The position numbers and the translations under genes were made by a program. Below, in pieces: positions 53,501 to 64,000 of a DNA stretch of 64,000 bases. The DNA comes from Lingula anatina. Lineage: Eukaryota; Brachiopoda; Lingulata; Lingulida; Lingulidae. Position 1 is the first letter of the stretch, and each line of letters opens with the position of its first letter. The DNA lies in NCBI RefSeq assembly GCF_001039355.2, contig NW_019776057.1, positions 493,626 through 557,625 on the forward strand. The letters are read 5' to 3'. The notes below the pieces were generated by a model. The model did not search any database. It had not been told where the DNA came from and saw nothing but the letters and a program-made list of their open reading frames with translations.

Positions 53501-55627
53501 TGGTGTAGATTTAAGTAATGACACTTTAAACTTTCAATGATGTTTGAACATAATTTTCAACTGTCGTGTTCTGTCATTCAAAGTTTACCATCGTTATCAT
53601 TTCATATCTCTCCTCCACAGGCCTGCGTACCCTCCACAATGGTAGGGGCAGATGGTTTTGACAACGACTGCGATGGAAGAATCGACGAGGAACTGTGTGA
53701 TAACAATATCGGTGGGCTTTTATTAATATCATTGTTTTTCATTAATCGAATTAATCTGAAATTAACTGCTCACTCCTACACTGTCTTTGCAGAAATGTGA
53801 AGAAAGAAGAACGCAACTAAAATTTGGAATATGCAGTCAATATGTTTGCACTATGTTGCTGCAACAACCACAAAAGCTTCAAAGTGCAAAGAAATCCCTG
53901 TGCAATATATTATAGCACTGTATTACGTATGTTTTATTATCTATCGTAGATGATGATAACGACGGGCTGCAGGACGAAGATTGTGCAAATGAAAAGAGCA
54001 CAAGTAAGTACATTGTATTTAAGTATATTGTTGTAACCAAACACCTTGTAGATGGGTAAAACGGTATTATGTACAAGCACCAAGAAACACTTTTGACTCG
54101 TGACCGTAATTATAATATTGAAAATTGAGAGAATTGAGAGGAGTATTAATAATTTTTGCGAAAAGAAATTAGTTTCAAAGGACAAAAAAGTATTTGATTT
54201 TAAAGATATAATAGAAGTTTTTAACGCGGTTCACATTGGAATTTGAGAGCAGGCGAATACATGTTATATTGGAACAAACGTCTTAATAAATCATTTAAAA
54301 TGAACTTTACGGCAATTATATTACCAATGTTTGGTTTGAAGCCTTCACCACTAATGAAATAGCTACTTCGACGGTTGAGGCGCCAGCTACGACTGTTGAG
54401 GCTACGACGACAACCACGACCATTGAGACAGCTACTACGACCACAGAAGCGCCGACTTCGAGTTCTAAACCATCTACTACGATTACAGAAGAACCAACCA
54501 CGACCTCTGAGTCAACTACTACGACTACAGAAGCACAAACTTCGACCACTGAGGCAGCTATTACTACTACAGAAGCACCAGCCACAACCACCGAGGCAGC
54601 TACTACGATCACAGAAGCGCCAACTACGATTGTTGAGGCTACGACGACTACAGAAGCGCCAACTACTACCACTGAGGCAGCTACCACGACTACAGAAGCG
54701 CTGACTTCGACTGCTAAGCCTTCTACTACGACTACAGAAGAGCCAACCACGACCACTGAGGCAGCTACTATGACTACAGAAGCACCAACTACGGCCACTG
54801 AGGCAGCTATTACTACTACAGAAGCACCAACTACGACCACAGTGTCGCCAACCACTACTACTGAACCAGTTACTACAACCACAGAAGCCCAAACTACACT
54901 TATAGTGTCGCCTACTACGAACACAGGAGAGCCAATTGCGACTACTGAGGCGCCTTCAGCGACTCCTGAGGCAACTTCGACGACTACTGGTGCGGTTACA
55001 ACTACTAAGTCTTTTACTATTACTGATGCATCGACTACTACCACTGAAGTAACTAGTGTAAGAACTTCTAACGCAGCTACCACAAACACCGAGACAGATA
55101 CTGCGATTACTGCAGCAGCAAGTAAAACTACTACTTTCACAGAGGCAAGAGAAACTGGCTCTCGTGCCAGATCTACGACGCCCAGTGGCTCTAACGGCAC
55201 TTCAGCATTCCTCGTCACCAAAGAAGTTTCTACTGTGACAACCAAAATGAATACAGATGCTGTGTATGTGACGGCTGTGGAGGACTTGAGGACTTCAGCT
55301 GCAGCAGACAGCACCTCTGAAACAAAGACCACTGACACCAAAGGTTCTAATGATAGTGTAAGCATTTCAGCTGAAACAACACCGGCAGCCGCCACGCAGG
55401 CAGCGCAGCCACTTGGCGTCGCCAACAAACAGTTTCGCATAATGAACGATGATGGATCCCTTACGGCTGATGGCATCTCTGTTGTCACAGTCAGTGTGGT
55501 ACCAGCCGTAAGCCTGGCTGTTGCACTTGCGATTGGCTGTTGTTATTTCTTAGCAGCAGGAAAGGTTCATCCCAGAGAGGATGATGAGGAGGAGGAGCAG
55601 GAGGAAGAAGACACCGTTTTGGTGTAG
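50514..55627 (+). CDS. IgGFc-binding-domain mucin with transmembrane anchor (7 exons, about 936 aa)
   Basis: Exons: 50514-50565, 50888-51006, 51372-51657, 52472-53394, 53621-53711, 53950-54003 and 54342-55627, frames joining throughout. The order is: signal peptide (MKFIAVFTLASALHLTTG); a region matching the N-terminal IgGFc-binding domain of FCGBP (NRGTEFLLMFGENL, then PVAVFSGNLKTNVGDGSSQDHLVEQL split over residues about 200-240, and WGKRFATVPIPGR), spanning about residues 20-460; two Asp-rich, probably calcium-binding loops (DGFDNDCDGRIDEELCD and DDDNDGLQDEDC, about 465-505); a Thr/Ala/Glu/Pro mucin tract (about 510-800) with repeated TTTEAPTTTTE-type units, suited to O-glycosylation; a hydrophobic segment near 890-914 (VSLAVALAIGCCYFLA); and a short acidic tail ending DTVLV. 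The family is linked to mucus and surface binding. Exon 7's acceptor (AG at 54340-54341) has a weak pyrimidine tract, so that border is the least certain. Confidence 0.85.
51854..52149. repeat. Tandem duplication of 148 bp in mucin-gene intron 3
   Basis: AAAGTCAACAT (51854) to GCGATT is repeated from 52002, with about 97 percent identity by eye. The two copies abut. The intron runs from 51658 to 52471. Confidence 0.9.
54361..54960 (+). repeat. Coding minisatellite of the mucin domain
   Basis: Degenerate repeats built on ACTACGACTACAGAAGC(A/G)CC, encoding Thr-Thr-Thr-Glu-Ala-Pro-like units. They explain the long open frame on the opposite strand (54316-55488), which is a by-product of the repeat. 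Confidence 0.85.
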
Positions 55628-57318
55628 ACACACGAATTACAAATTGAGAAAAGATTAATTTTGATGTCTCCCGTCATATATTCAAAGATATTTTTTTTTT
55701 ATATACTGGGCTATGTGAAAACAAAATTTCCAAGTGATGACCTTCCAGTTTAATTGTTCTTAAGATGAAAATGCATTATAGAGAATCACTTTACTGTTGA
55801 TATATTTTTAATATTGTCATAAAAGTCAAAAAAGAGTGGTAATATGTATACTTTATTATCAAATAAATCTATTTACAGATTGTAGCGTTTAATCATTGAA
55901 ATATCCAAGACAATTGGTTATGATACAGAATTTAAATGTGGAACTACAGAGACATTTATCAAAGCTCAAGTCACAACTGTATACATACAAACATTCATAC
56001 GTGTTGCATTATACCATGAAAATAATAACAATAGAACAAAACATTATCTGCTGTATTATGGACCTATGCTTTGCAATGCAGCACTTCCCTCCTCTTTCAA
56101 GATTATCTTTCATTTTGTCACACTATCTTTATTTGAGCTTGCTTATTATCAAACACAAAAACACACCGGTTGCAGTAGAAGAGTCTCTGAGCGAATAGCA
56201 ACATCTCTTGAGCAAATAGTTGGTGTCTGCTTTAATAACCAGAAAATGTTGAATATTCAAAACCCACAAAAGTATGTTAATATAACATTTTTATGATTAA
56301 AGTTCATTCTCAGATACTGTGGTGATTCCCTTAACCACCAACAACCTTTAGATAGACTGGACAAATATGAAGTTCTGAGACATCTGCACTGACACCATAC
56401 ATGTATAGAGATTATGAAATAAGGATATCACAGGCATATACTGCATAGTTAAATCTAGTCTATAAAGAGAGTGACTGCAGGTTTTAAGAAATGGAATAGG
56501 TACTTACATCTTTATAAAAAATCTCCATATACACATGAAATGTACACTGAGAAGCAAAAGCAAATTTGTGAATGTGGTAGGTAAAATAATAAAGAATTTG
56601 GTATATAATATGTGCTATAAAAACACAACAGTATATAAGCTGGACTGTGTGCATTTCCTGCACAAAAAAGTGATCTGATTTGTGTTACGTGTGCTAAAAA
56701 GATTTCAAATAAACCAATATAATATGACATTGAGACACAATCCCTGAGATCCTCAACTTGGGTGGGTTTCTACTGACTCCAATTTATATCAGTGGGGGAT
56801 TTCTACGTCATTGAAGACATACACAATAAGGTTTCAATATATTATCTTTACATTGATTTTACAACAGTATTAACTCCTCACATTCCCATGGGCTGTTTAA
56901 AAAGCTTCATTGTTGAACTACTTTCAACAATAGCCCAAACCCTAGAATCACAACTGTTCACTTGCGCTCAGTGGAGTGTTTATAATTTCTGAACTACCCC
57001 CACCCCATCCACTAAGATTGTCCTGCATTCAGATACTGATAAGGATCAGCTCTGCTTTCCTAACATACGATACTGGATACCACAAAGTATGTTTAACAAT
57101 ACTTATTTACACAATATTGTTTATGTATTCATTTATTTTGTGTTTGTTTTTAGGGGCAATCCACATCAATGCCTCACTACACTATGGGTAGTAAACTCCT
57201 AGGTATATTGAGCTCATGGTAATCCTAGAGTATAAGGATATCAGAGATCTAGACAAATTGCGTCACTCACCATCTAAATAAACAATCCCATTATTTTGAA
57301 ATGTGTGTGTAAAAGCTA
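55628..57318. other. Convergent gap between mucin gene and ENKD1
   Basis: AATAAA at 55862-55867 is a good poly(A) signal for the mucin gene. On the other strand TTTATT at 57132-57137 could serve ENKD1. The frames at 55896-56198 and 56792-57191 show no domain. No gene is recognised. Confidence 0.5.
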
Positions 57319-60026
57319 TTAGCTGTCTATCTTGACAAACACTTTTGGTCTGGAGAATATCTTGATTGCCTCCTCTACTTCTGCCATTTTGGTTTCTAGC
57401 TCCTCCTTTTTTGTTCTTACCCTCAAGGTGTCAGACCTAATGGGTAGTGAATTCAGCTGTCGTAGCAGTTCTGCTTGTGCTGAAGAGCAATGTAAATGAT
57501 ATATTGGCATTATAAATTTGCATACTAGAGTTACTGAAACATGTAGCTAAAACACTATTTAAATGAGTGTTTTTAATTCAAGAACATTAAGTAGCTTGTA
57601 TATAGCAATATGACCCAACAATTTTCTCACTTACAGCAGTACAATAATTTAAAAATACCTATAACTTTAATACAGACCCTATGTAATTTTGCATTAACCT
57701 CTATAAATTTCTAGACACACCTCTCACCACTACATACACATTCTGTCCTATTACAAAAACTTACAATTAAAAAAAATTAATTAAAAGCATTTCAGACTGA
57801 CTAAGCCACTGAACATCCATGGGTTAGTCATGTTTGAGACCTATCCCCTTAAATCACACATACTCTCTTTAAGCTGGCCCAGAGTGACCAGCCTCTCCTC
57901 CTTTGGCATGAGTTTGTGTCCTGGGGGGAGGTCAGGGTCTGGACGGTTTTTAATGCGGTCCTCTATCTCTTTTTTCCACTGCTGTTTACGGTCTTGCAAG
58001 CTAAAAAAACATTGAATGGTTTGAATAATGGAGTAATGCAAAAAAAAAAAAAAAAATCTCCAAAACTATATATATATTTAATCCAATATTAGAAACAAGT
58101 TTAAGGTCCTGTTCAAAAGGCAAATCATTTTAACATTAGGTTGTGTTTTTACTTCAAAAAGCAGACACTTGCAATTTCCTTTACCCTTACTGCTCTCCAA
58201 ACTTAACATTAAGCACCAGTAAAAATACAAATGTAACAAAAATGCTAAACCCCATCTTATAAAATTCAGAAGCCAAAAGCTTAGTAACAAAAAAGGTGTT
58301 CATAAATTACACATTTACACTTGGTGGTTAAACGCAACTTAAAAGTAAAAAATTGCCCTTACTATTTAGGAACTTTCCCTCTTTCATATTGTTGTAATTC
58401 CTCTTCTTTTTTCTTCTTCAGATCATCCAATGCAGTGAGGCTAGGGGCTCGCTTCATTTGAGAGTACTTAGCATTGTGACCATTGATTCTGATGAAGTCA
58501 AAATTGTTTCTTTTAAGCGTCTGAAACAATTAGGTATCATGTAACTTTCTGCAGATGGAATGACTAAAATTAAGACTAAACATAAATATAAGATTTTTTT
58601 TTTAGAAAAGATTTATGGGTAGTGAAAAGAAAAACATTTTTTGCATCATAAAATAAAATAGAAAGAAAATATATCTCAAAATTGTTCAACAAGCATATCA
58701 AAATGAGTAAACTTGTTTTTAAAATAGCATAGTCACTTATAAATTGTCAATTAGCATAGTAGATTATGATCTTTATCCGCCAATTGGTAAAGCATAATAC
58801 TGACTGATGAAGCTCTTCCTGATTTTATGACCAATCAAAGAAAAGTTAACAAATTAGCAATCAAACAACAGCAAAGTCGGATAAAAGCGATGCTGCAACT
58901 TTTTTTGTAATCATGGAGGACATTTATATTCAGGCATCAAATTGTATAATTAAACAATCACAGACTTTGGCAGAGGTCAATATGTTGCTTTGAAGACCCC
59001 AGAAAAGTAATATCAACAAAATCAGCATTCCTTTAGTGTACGTACATCAGCAGCACTAGATGGTCGTGGTATTGGAGACTTTCCACGGTGCTCAGGTGCC
59101 TGGCACCGTACGGGGGATGGTGCACGTGGTTCCTTAGATATAGCACCACATCGTGAATGTGATCGTAAGAAATTTGCTGAATGTGGCCTTGGTGCAGGTG
59201 GTTCTTTCTAAGGAGATAAACACATAGCATTACAAGAAATATTCCTTGCTCAAGTAAATCCTGATTCAAAGTAAAAGACACTTGTGGATAACATAAAATT
59301 TAAATATTTGATAAAACTATATAGGTCCATATTTATACCGGTATTAACCATAACATTTTCTTTGGTATATATTCCTATAAATCTACAAAATTTAACATGA
59401 AAAGTTGGAATTCAGCTTGCCTCTAACTCTTCAACAACTTTGGACTGGACATCTTTAAATTTTTCAGACTTCCACAGGGCTTTGACTGGAGTTGGTGGCT
59501 GGGCTGCCTCCTGTTCCTTTTTCCTTGACTTTCTCTGTATCTGCCTCATCCTTTTCACATTCTCAGAAAAGTGGTCTTTAGGTGGATCATCTGTGAAAAT
59601 TTTAAAAAAAAAAGAGGTCATCAGCAATGTACAACAAGGTCACTTCTAAATTAACACAAGGACTGAATCTACAAATTACTATCACCATTCAACATATTGT
59701 GAAATTTTTATAACCACCATTTTTACGTGTGACATAATCAATATAACTTTTCAGGAAAAAATCAAGTTCATAAAGTTTACTAGTACTTTCTCTCATCCAC
59801 GGACAACAACAACACACCCATACTTACTCTTTTTCCACTTTGATGGTCCCACAGCCTTGCCTGTTATCCCCAGCATAAAACCTATAGAGCCTCCCTGTTG
59901 GGCAGTGGCTATGTGGGAGGCCTCTGGCTTCACCCTGGGCACTGGACGGCTGACATAACTCTCTGGACGGCGGTCATCATACATAGGATCACGGCCAATA
60001 GGATTCCGTGTCATATAAGAAGTCAT
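57319..60026 (-). CDS. ENKD1: Enkurin domain-containing protein 1, complete copy (6 exons, 328 aa)
   Basis: ENKD1 is a microtubule-binding centrosome/cilium protein in vertebrates. Exons: 60026-59828, 59590-59421, 59207-59046, 58520-58363, 58000-57864 and 57479-57319, frames joining to 328 residues (human 346). Matches to the vertebrate protein include DHFSENVKRMRQIQRKSR, PVKALWKSEKFKDVQSKV, SANFLRSHSRCG, NFDFIRINGHNAK, DPDLPPGHKLMPKEERL and the C-terminal VEEAIKIFSRPKVFVKIDS, the end of the enkurin domain. Intron 2 uses a GC donor (GAG then GCAAGC at 59421/59420); the others are GT. The start codon is the first ATG after a T-rich and A-rich leader. A second copy follows upstream at 60.5-63.4 kb. 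Confidence 0.95.
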
Positions 60027-60511
60027 CCTGGTTTGTTTTTTTTTTCTCTTCTTTTTTCTAACCTGGATTAATCTGGATGAGGACAGCTATAAAATGAAGA
60101 AAGAGGGCTAAAAATCAAAACTAATATACATGTATGTATGTAATCTTTAAGATCCAAATCTCATATATCCTATTAAGCTGGCAATTTAAGGAGACAAAAT
60201 TTAAAAAAAAAAAGAACACGGTAGGTTCATCCATATGTCGAAATGTAATTTGACACTGATTTTACATCAAAATTATCAATAAAAATTATGTATTAACACA
60301 TGAATTTTACCGAGAAATATCCCCATTATAGTAAATATATAATGAGGTAGGAAACAAACAATCCACATCAATGCACTAGCTGAGTAAAGCAGAACAGGTG
60401 AATAACAACGGACCATTCACAGAATGGTTCATACACACATCTGCTGCATGTACAATCGGTCAGGATGGATGATTCACGCAGAATGGACCGTACACGTGAC
60501 AGGGGTATAAT
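60027..60511 (-). promoter_or_regulatory. 5' flank of ENKD1 complete copy
   Basis: Repeated almost base for base at 63437-63917, so it belongs to the duplicated block. Both carry a minus-strand CTTCATTTTATAG acceptor-like site about 60 bp before the ATG, hinting at a 5' UTR intron. The block ends at the N at 60512. Confidence 0.5.
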
Positions 60512-60512
60512 N

Positions 60513-63436
60513 CAGCAGTTCTGCTTGTGCTGAAGAGCAATGTAAATGATATATTGGCATTATAAATTTGCATACTAGAGTTACTGAAACATGTAGCTAA
60601 AACACTATTTAAATGAGTGTTTTCAATTCAAGAACATTAAAGGGATAATAACTCTTCGTATGAGATCTATATTTCACAATAAAAACATTGTGAATAACTC
60701 ATAGAAATATAATATATTCCGTTTAACCACAAAAACGGCAGTTATAGCTATAATTCTGATATCTGAGCTTGTCTTTGGACCACTTGACCTCCATTGATGG
60801 CCATACTCTGTTAAAATCTCTTAAGAGATTTTAACAAAAAACCAAACTTTTTAGAAAAAAACCAGGGACTAATTTTGAATGTAAAAATGGATTCATTAAT
60901 CATTGGTAAGTATGGGAAAATGGCTGTTTACTCCAGGAAAATTCATTTTTTGGCCGAAACGAAGAGTTATTATCCCTTTAAGTAGCTTGTATATAGCAAT
61001 ATGACCCAACAATTTTCTCACTTACAGCAGTACAATAATTTAAAAATACCTATAACTTTAATACAGACCCTATGTAATTTTGCATTAACCTCTATAAATT
61101 TCTAGACACACCTCTCACCACTACATACACATTCTGTCCTATTACAAAAACTCACAATTCTAAAATAAATTAATCAAAAGCATTTCAGACTAACTAAACA
61201 ATTGAACATCCATGACTTAGTTAAGTTTGAGACCTATCCCCTTAAATCACACATACTCTCTTTAAGCTGGCCCAGAGTGACCAGCCTCTCCTCCTTGGGC
61301 ATGAGTTTGTGTCCTGGGGGGAGGTCAGGGTCTGGACGGTTTTTAATGCGGTCCTCTATCTCCTTTTTCCATTGCTGTTTACGGTCTTGCAAGCTAAAAA
61401 AACATTGAATGGTTTGAGTAATGGAGTAATGCAAAAAAAAAAAATCTCCAAAACTATCTATGTATATTTAAGCCAATGTTAGAAACAAGTTTGAGGTCCT
61501 GTTCAAAAGACAAATCATTTTAACATAAGGTTGTGTTTTTACTTCAGAAAGCAGACACTTGCAATTTCCCTTCAACCTTGCTGCTCTCCAAACTTACCAT
61601 TTAGCTCCAGTAAAAATACAACTTAATCAAGTTAATGTTACAAAAATCCTAAACCCCATCTTCTAAAATTCAGAAGCCAAAAACTTAGTAACAAAAAAGG
61701 TGTTCATAAATTACACATTTACACTTGGTGGTTTAATGCAACTTAAAAGTAAAAAATTGCCCTTACTATTTAGGAACTTTCCCTCTTTCATATTGTTGTA
61801 ATTCCTCTTCTTTTTTCTTCTTCAGATCATCCAATGCAGTGAGGCTAGGGGCTCGCTTCATTTGAGAGTACTTAGCATTGTGACCATTGATTCTGATGAA
61901 GTCAAAATTGTTTCTTTTAAGCGTCTGAAACAATTAGGTATCATGTAACTTTCTGCAGATGGAATGACTAAAATTAAGACTAAACATAAATATAAGAATG
62001 TTTTTTTTTAGAAAAGATTTAAGGGTAGTGAAAAGAAAAACATTTTTTGCATCATAAAATAAAATAGAAAGAAAATATATCTCAAAATTGTTCAACAAGC
62101 ATATCAAAATGAGTAAACTTGTTTTTAAAATAGCATAGTCACTTATAAATTGTCAATTAGCATAGTAGATTATGATCTTTATCCGCCAATTGGTAAAGCA
62201 TAATACTGACTGATGAAGCTCTTCCTGATTTTATGACCAATCAAAGAAAAGTTAACAAATTAGCAATCAAACAACAGCAAAGTCGGATAAAAGTGATGCT
62301 GCAACTTTTTTTGTAATCATGGAGGACATTTATATTCAGGCATCAAATTGTATAATTAAACAATCACAGACTTTGGCAGAGGTCAATATGTTGCTTTGAA
62401 GACCCCAGAAAAGTAACATCAACAAAATCAGCATTCCTTTAGTATACGTACATCAGCAGCACTAGATGGTCTTGGTATTGGAGACTTTCCACGGTGCTCA
62501 GGTGCCTGGCACCGTACGGGGGATGGTGCACGTGGTTCCTTAGATATAGCACCACATCGTGAATGTGATCGTAAGAAATTTGCTGAATGTGGCCTTGGTG
62601 CAGGTGGTTCTTTCTAAGGAGATAAACACATAGCATTACCAGAAATATTCCTTGCTCAAGTAAATCCTGATTCAAAGTAAAAGACACTTGTGGATAACAT
62701 AAAATTTAAATATTTGATAAAACTATATAGGTCCATATTTATACCGGTATTAACCATAATATTTCATTTGGTATAAATTCCTATAAATCTACAAAATTTA
62801 ACATGAAAAGTTGGAATTCAGCTTGCCTCTAACTCTTCAACAACTTTGGACTGGACATCTTTAAATTTTTCAGACTTCCACAGGGCTTTGACTGGAGTTG
62901 GTGGCTGGGCTGCCTCCTGTTCCTTTTTCCTTGACTTTCTCTGTATCTGCCTCATCCTTTTCACATTCTCAGAAAAGTGGTCTTTAGGTGGATCATCTGT
63001 GAAAATTAAAAAAAAAAAAAAATAGGTCATCAGCAATGTACAACAAGGTCACTTCTAAATTAACACAAGGACTGAATCTACAAATTACTATCATCATTCA
63101 ACATATTGTGAAATTTTTATAACCACCATTTTTACATGTGACATAATCAATATAACTTTTCAGGAAAAAAACCAAGTTCATAAAGTTTACTAGTACTTTC
63201 TCTCATCCACGGACAACAACAACACACCCATACTTACTCTTTTTCCACTTTGATGGACCCATAGCCTTGCCTGTTATCCCCAGCATAAAACCTATAGAGC
63301 CTCCCTGTTGGGCAGTGGCTATGTGGGAGGCCTCTGGCTTCACCCTGGGCACTGGACGGCTGACATAACTCTCTGGACGGCGGTCATCATACATAGGATC
63401 ACGGCCAATAGGATTCCGTGTCATATAAGAAGTCAT
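60513..63436 (-). pseudogene. ENKD1: ENKD1 second copy, 3' end missing
   Basis: Five of six exons repeat the complete copy: 63436-63238, 62996-62827, 62613-62452, 61924-61767 and 61393-61257, with all frames open and only a few substitutions (for example GKAV to GKAM). The sixth exon starts at 60529 and is cut off after about 17 bases by the N at 60512, so the last roughly 48 residues of the enkurin domain are absent. Intron 5 carries a 337-bp TTAA element missing from the other copy. Either it is a recent broken tandem duplicate or, quite likely, the second haplotype placed in tandem by the assembler. It is labelled pseudogene only because the 3' end is absent. Confidence 0.8.
60641..60977. 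mobile_element. TTAA-flanked inverted-repeat element in second ENKD1 copy
   Basis: The ends AGGGATAATAACTCTTCGT and ACGAAGAGTTATTATCCCT are perfect 19-bp inverted repeats. TTAA flanks both sides (60637-60640 and 60978-60981). The complete ENKD1 copy has the same flanks with one TTAA and no insert (AACATTAAGTAGC at about 57586-57598). It is a non-coding piggyBac-type MITE of 337 bp. Confidence 0.9.
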
Positions 63437-64000
63437 CCTGGTTTGTTTTTTTTTTCTCTTCTTTTTTCTAACCTGGATTAATCTGGATGAGGACAGCTAT
63501 AAAATGAAGAAAGAGGGCTAAAAATCAAAACTAATATACATGTATGTATGTAATCTTTAAGATCCAAATCTCATATATCCTATTAAGCTGGCAATTAAAG
63601 GAGAAAAAATTAAAAAAAAAAAAGAACACGGTAGGTTCATCCACGTGTTGAAATGTAATTTGACACTGATTTTACATCAAAATTATCAATAAAAATTCTG
63701 TATTAACACATGAATTTTACCGAGAAATATCCCCATTATAGTAAATATATAATGAGGTAGGAAACAAACAAGCCACATCAATGCACTAGCTGAGTAAAGC
63801 AGAACAGGTGAATAACAACGGACCATTCACAGAACAGTTCATACACACATCTGCTGCATGTACAATCGGTCAGGATGGATGATTCACGCAGAATGGACCG
63901 TACACGTGACAGGGGTATCATTTGGGGCTTTACATACAGGTAATATCATAACTCTGCTGGGGAGAGTAACCATGCATGCAGAGAAGTAACAACATGGAGG
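63437..64000 (-). promoter_or_regulatory. 5' flank of second ENKD1 copy
   Basis: Matches 60027-60511 up to about 63917, then continues into sequence not seen elsewhere in the window. It lacks any gene I can recognise and runs off the end. Confidence 0.5.

Noticed and set aside
54316..55488. 390-codon open frame on the minus strand, rich in Val, Ala and Ser
   Set aside because: It lies wholly opposite the Thr-rich mucin repeats; ACT/ACA/ACG codons read backwards as Ser/Val/Arg-type codons without stops. It has no splice or start context.

Overview
The window is animal nuclear DNA. Its genes are split by GT-AG introns, the intergenic space is AT-rich and full of short inverted-repeat elements, and the families are chordate-like. 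The mix of ARPC1, a canopy protein, ILF2, INTS15 and ENKD1 with local expansions of METTL27/WBSCR27-like methyltransferases and an IgGFc-binding-type mucin fits amphioxus (Branchiostoma). The species is an inference; no marker sequence proves it.

Layout. 0-25 kb: a tandem array of METTL27-like methyltransferase genes on the minus strand. Two sub-families alternate: type A (positions 301, 7681, 15474, 19886) and type B (10239, 23069). A1, B1 and B2 are open along their whole length; A2 is 3'-truncated, A3 is a fragment and A4 carries two deletions. The DNA between the genes is duplicated too, so the array grew by segmental duplication of units of about 5-13 kb. 26.3-30.5 kb: ARPC1 (minus, 11 coding exons, 373 aa). 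32.4-35.8 kb: canopy 3/4-like ER protein (plus, 8 exons, 276 aa, ending in RDEL). 38.7-44.0 kb: ILF2/NF45 (minus, 13 exons, 384 aa). 45.3-48.1 kb: INTS15/C7orf26 (plus, 6 exons, 406 aa). 50.5-55.6 kb: a secreted-then-membrane IgGFc-binding-domain mucin (plus, 7 exons, about 936 aa). 57.3-60.0 kb: ENKD1 (minus, 6 exons, 328 aa), followed at 60.5-63.4 kb by a second, nearly identical ENKD1 copy that has lost the end of its last exon at an N base.

Two head-to-head gene pairs (ARPC1/canopy and ILF2/INTS15) may share promoters. ARPC1, CNPY4, METTL27 and INTS15 all lie on human chromosome 7, so the block appears to preserve an old chordate linkage. The remaining genes serve unrelated cell functions (actin branching, ER chaperoning, RNA binding, Integrator, cilia and centrosome) and do not form a pathway.

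The most informative non-genic signals are short inverted-repeat elements whose target-site duplications can be read directly, two of them confirmed by an empty site in a duplicated copy, and single N bases that fall exactly where similarity between duplicated copies stops. That pattern warns that part of the duplication may be haplotype or assembly artefact. I found no tRNA, rRNA, CRISPR array or prokaryotic-style system. All exon boundaries were read by eye from splice signals, reading frame and remembered vertebrate homologues.
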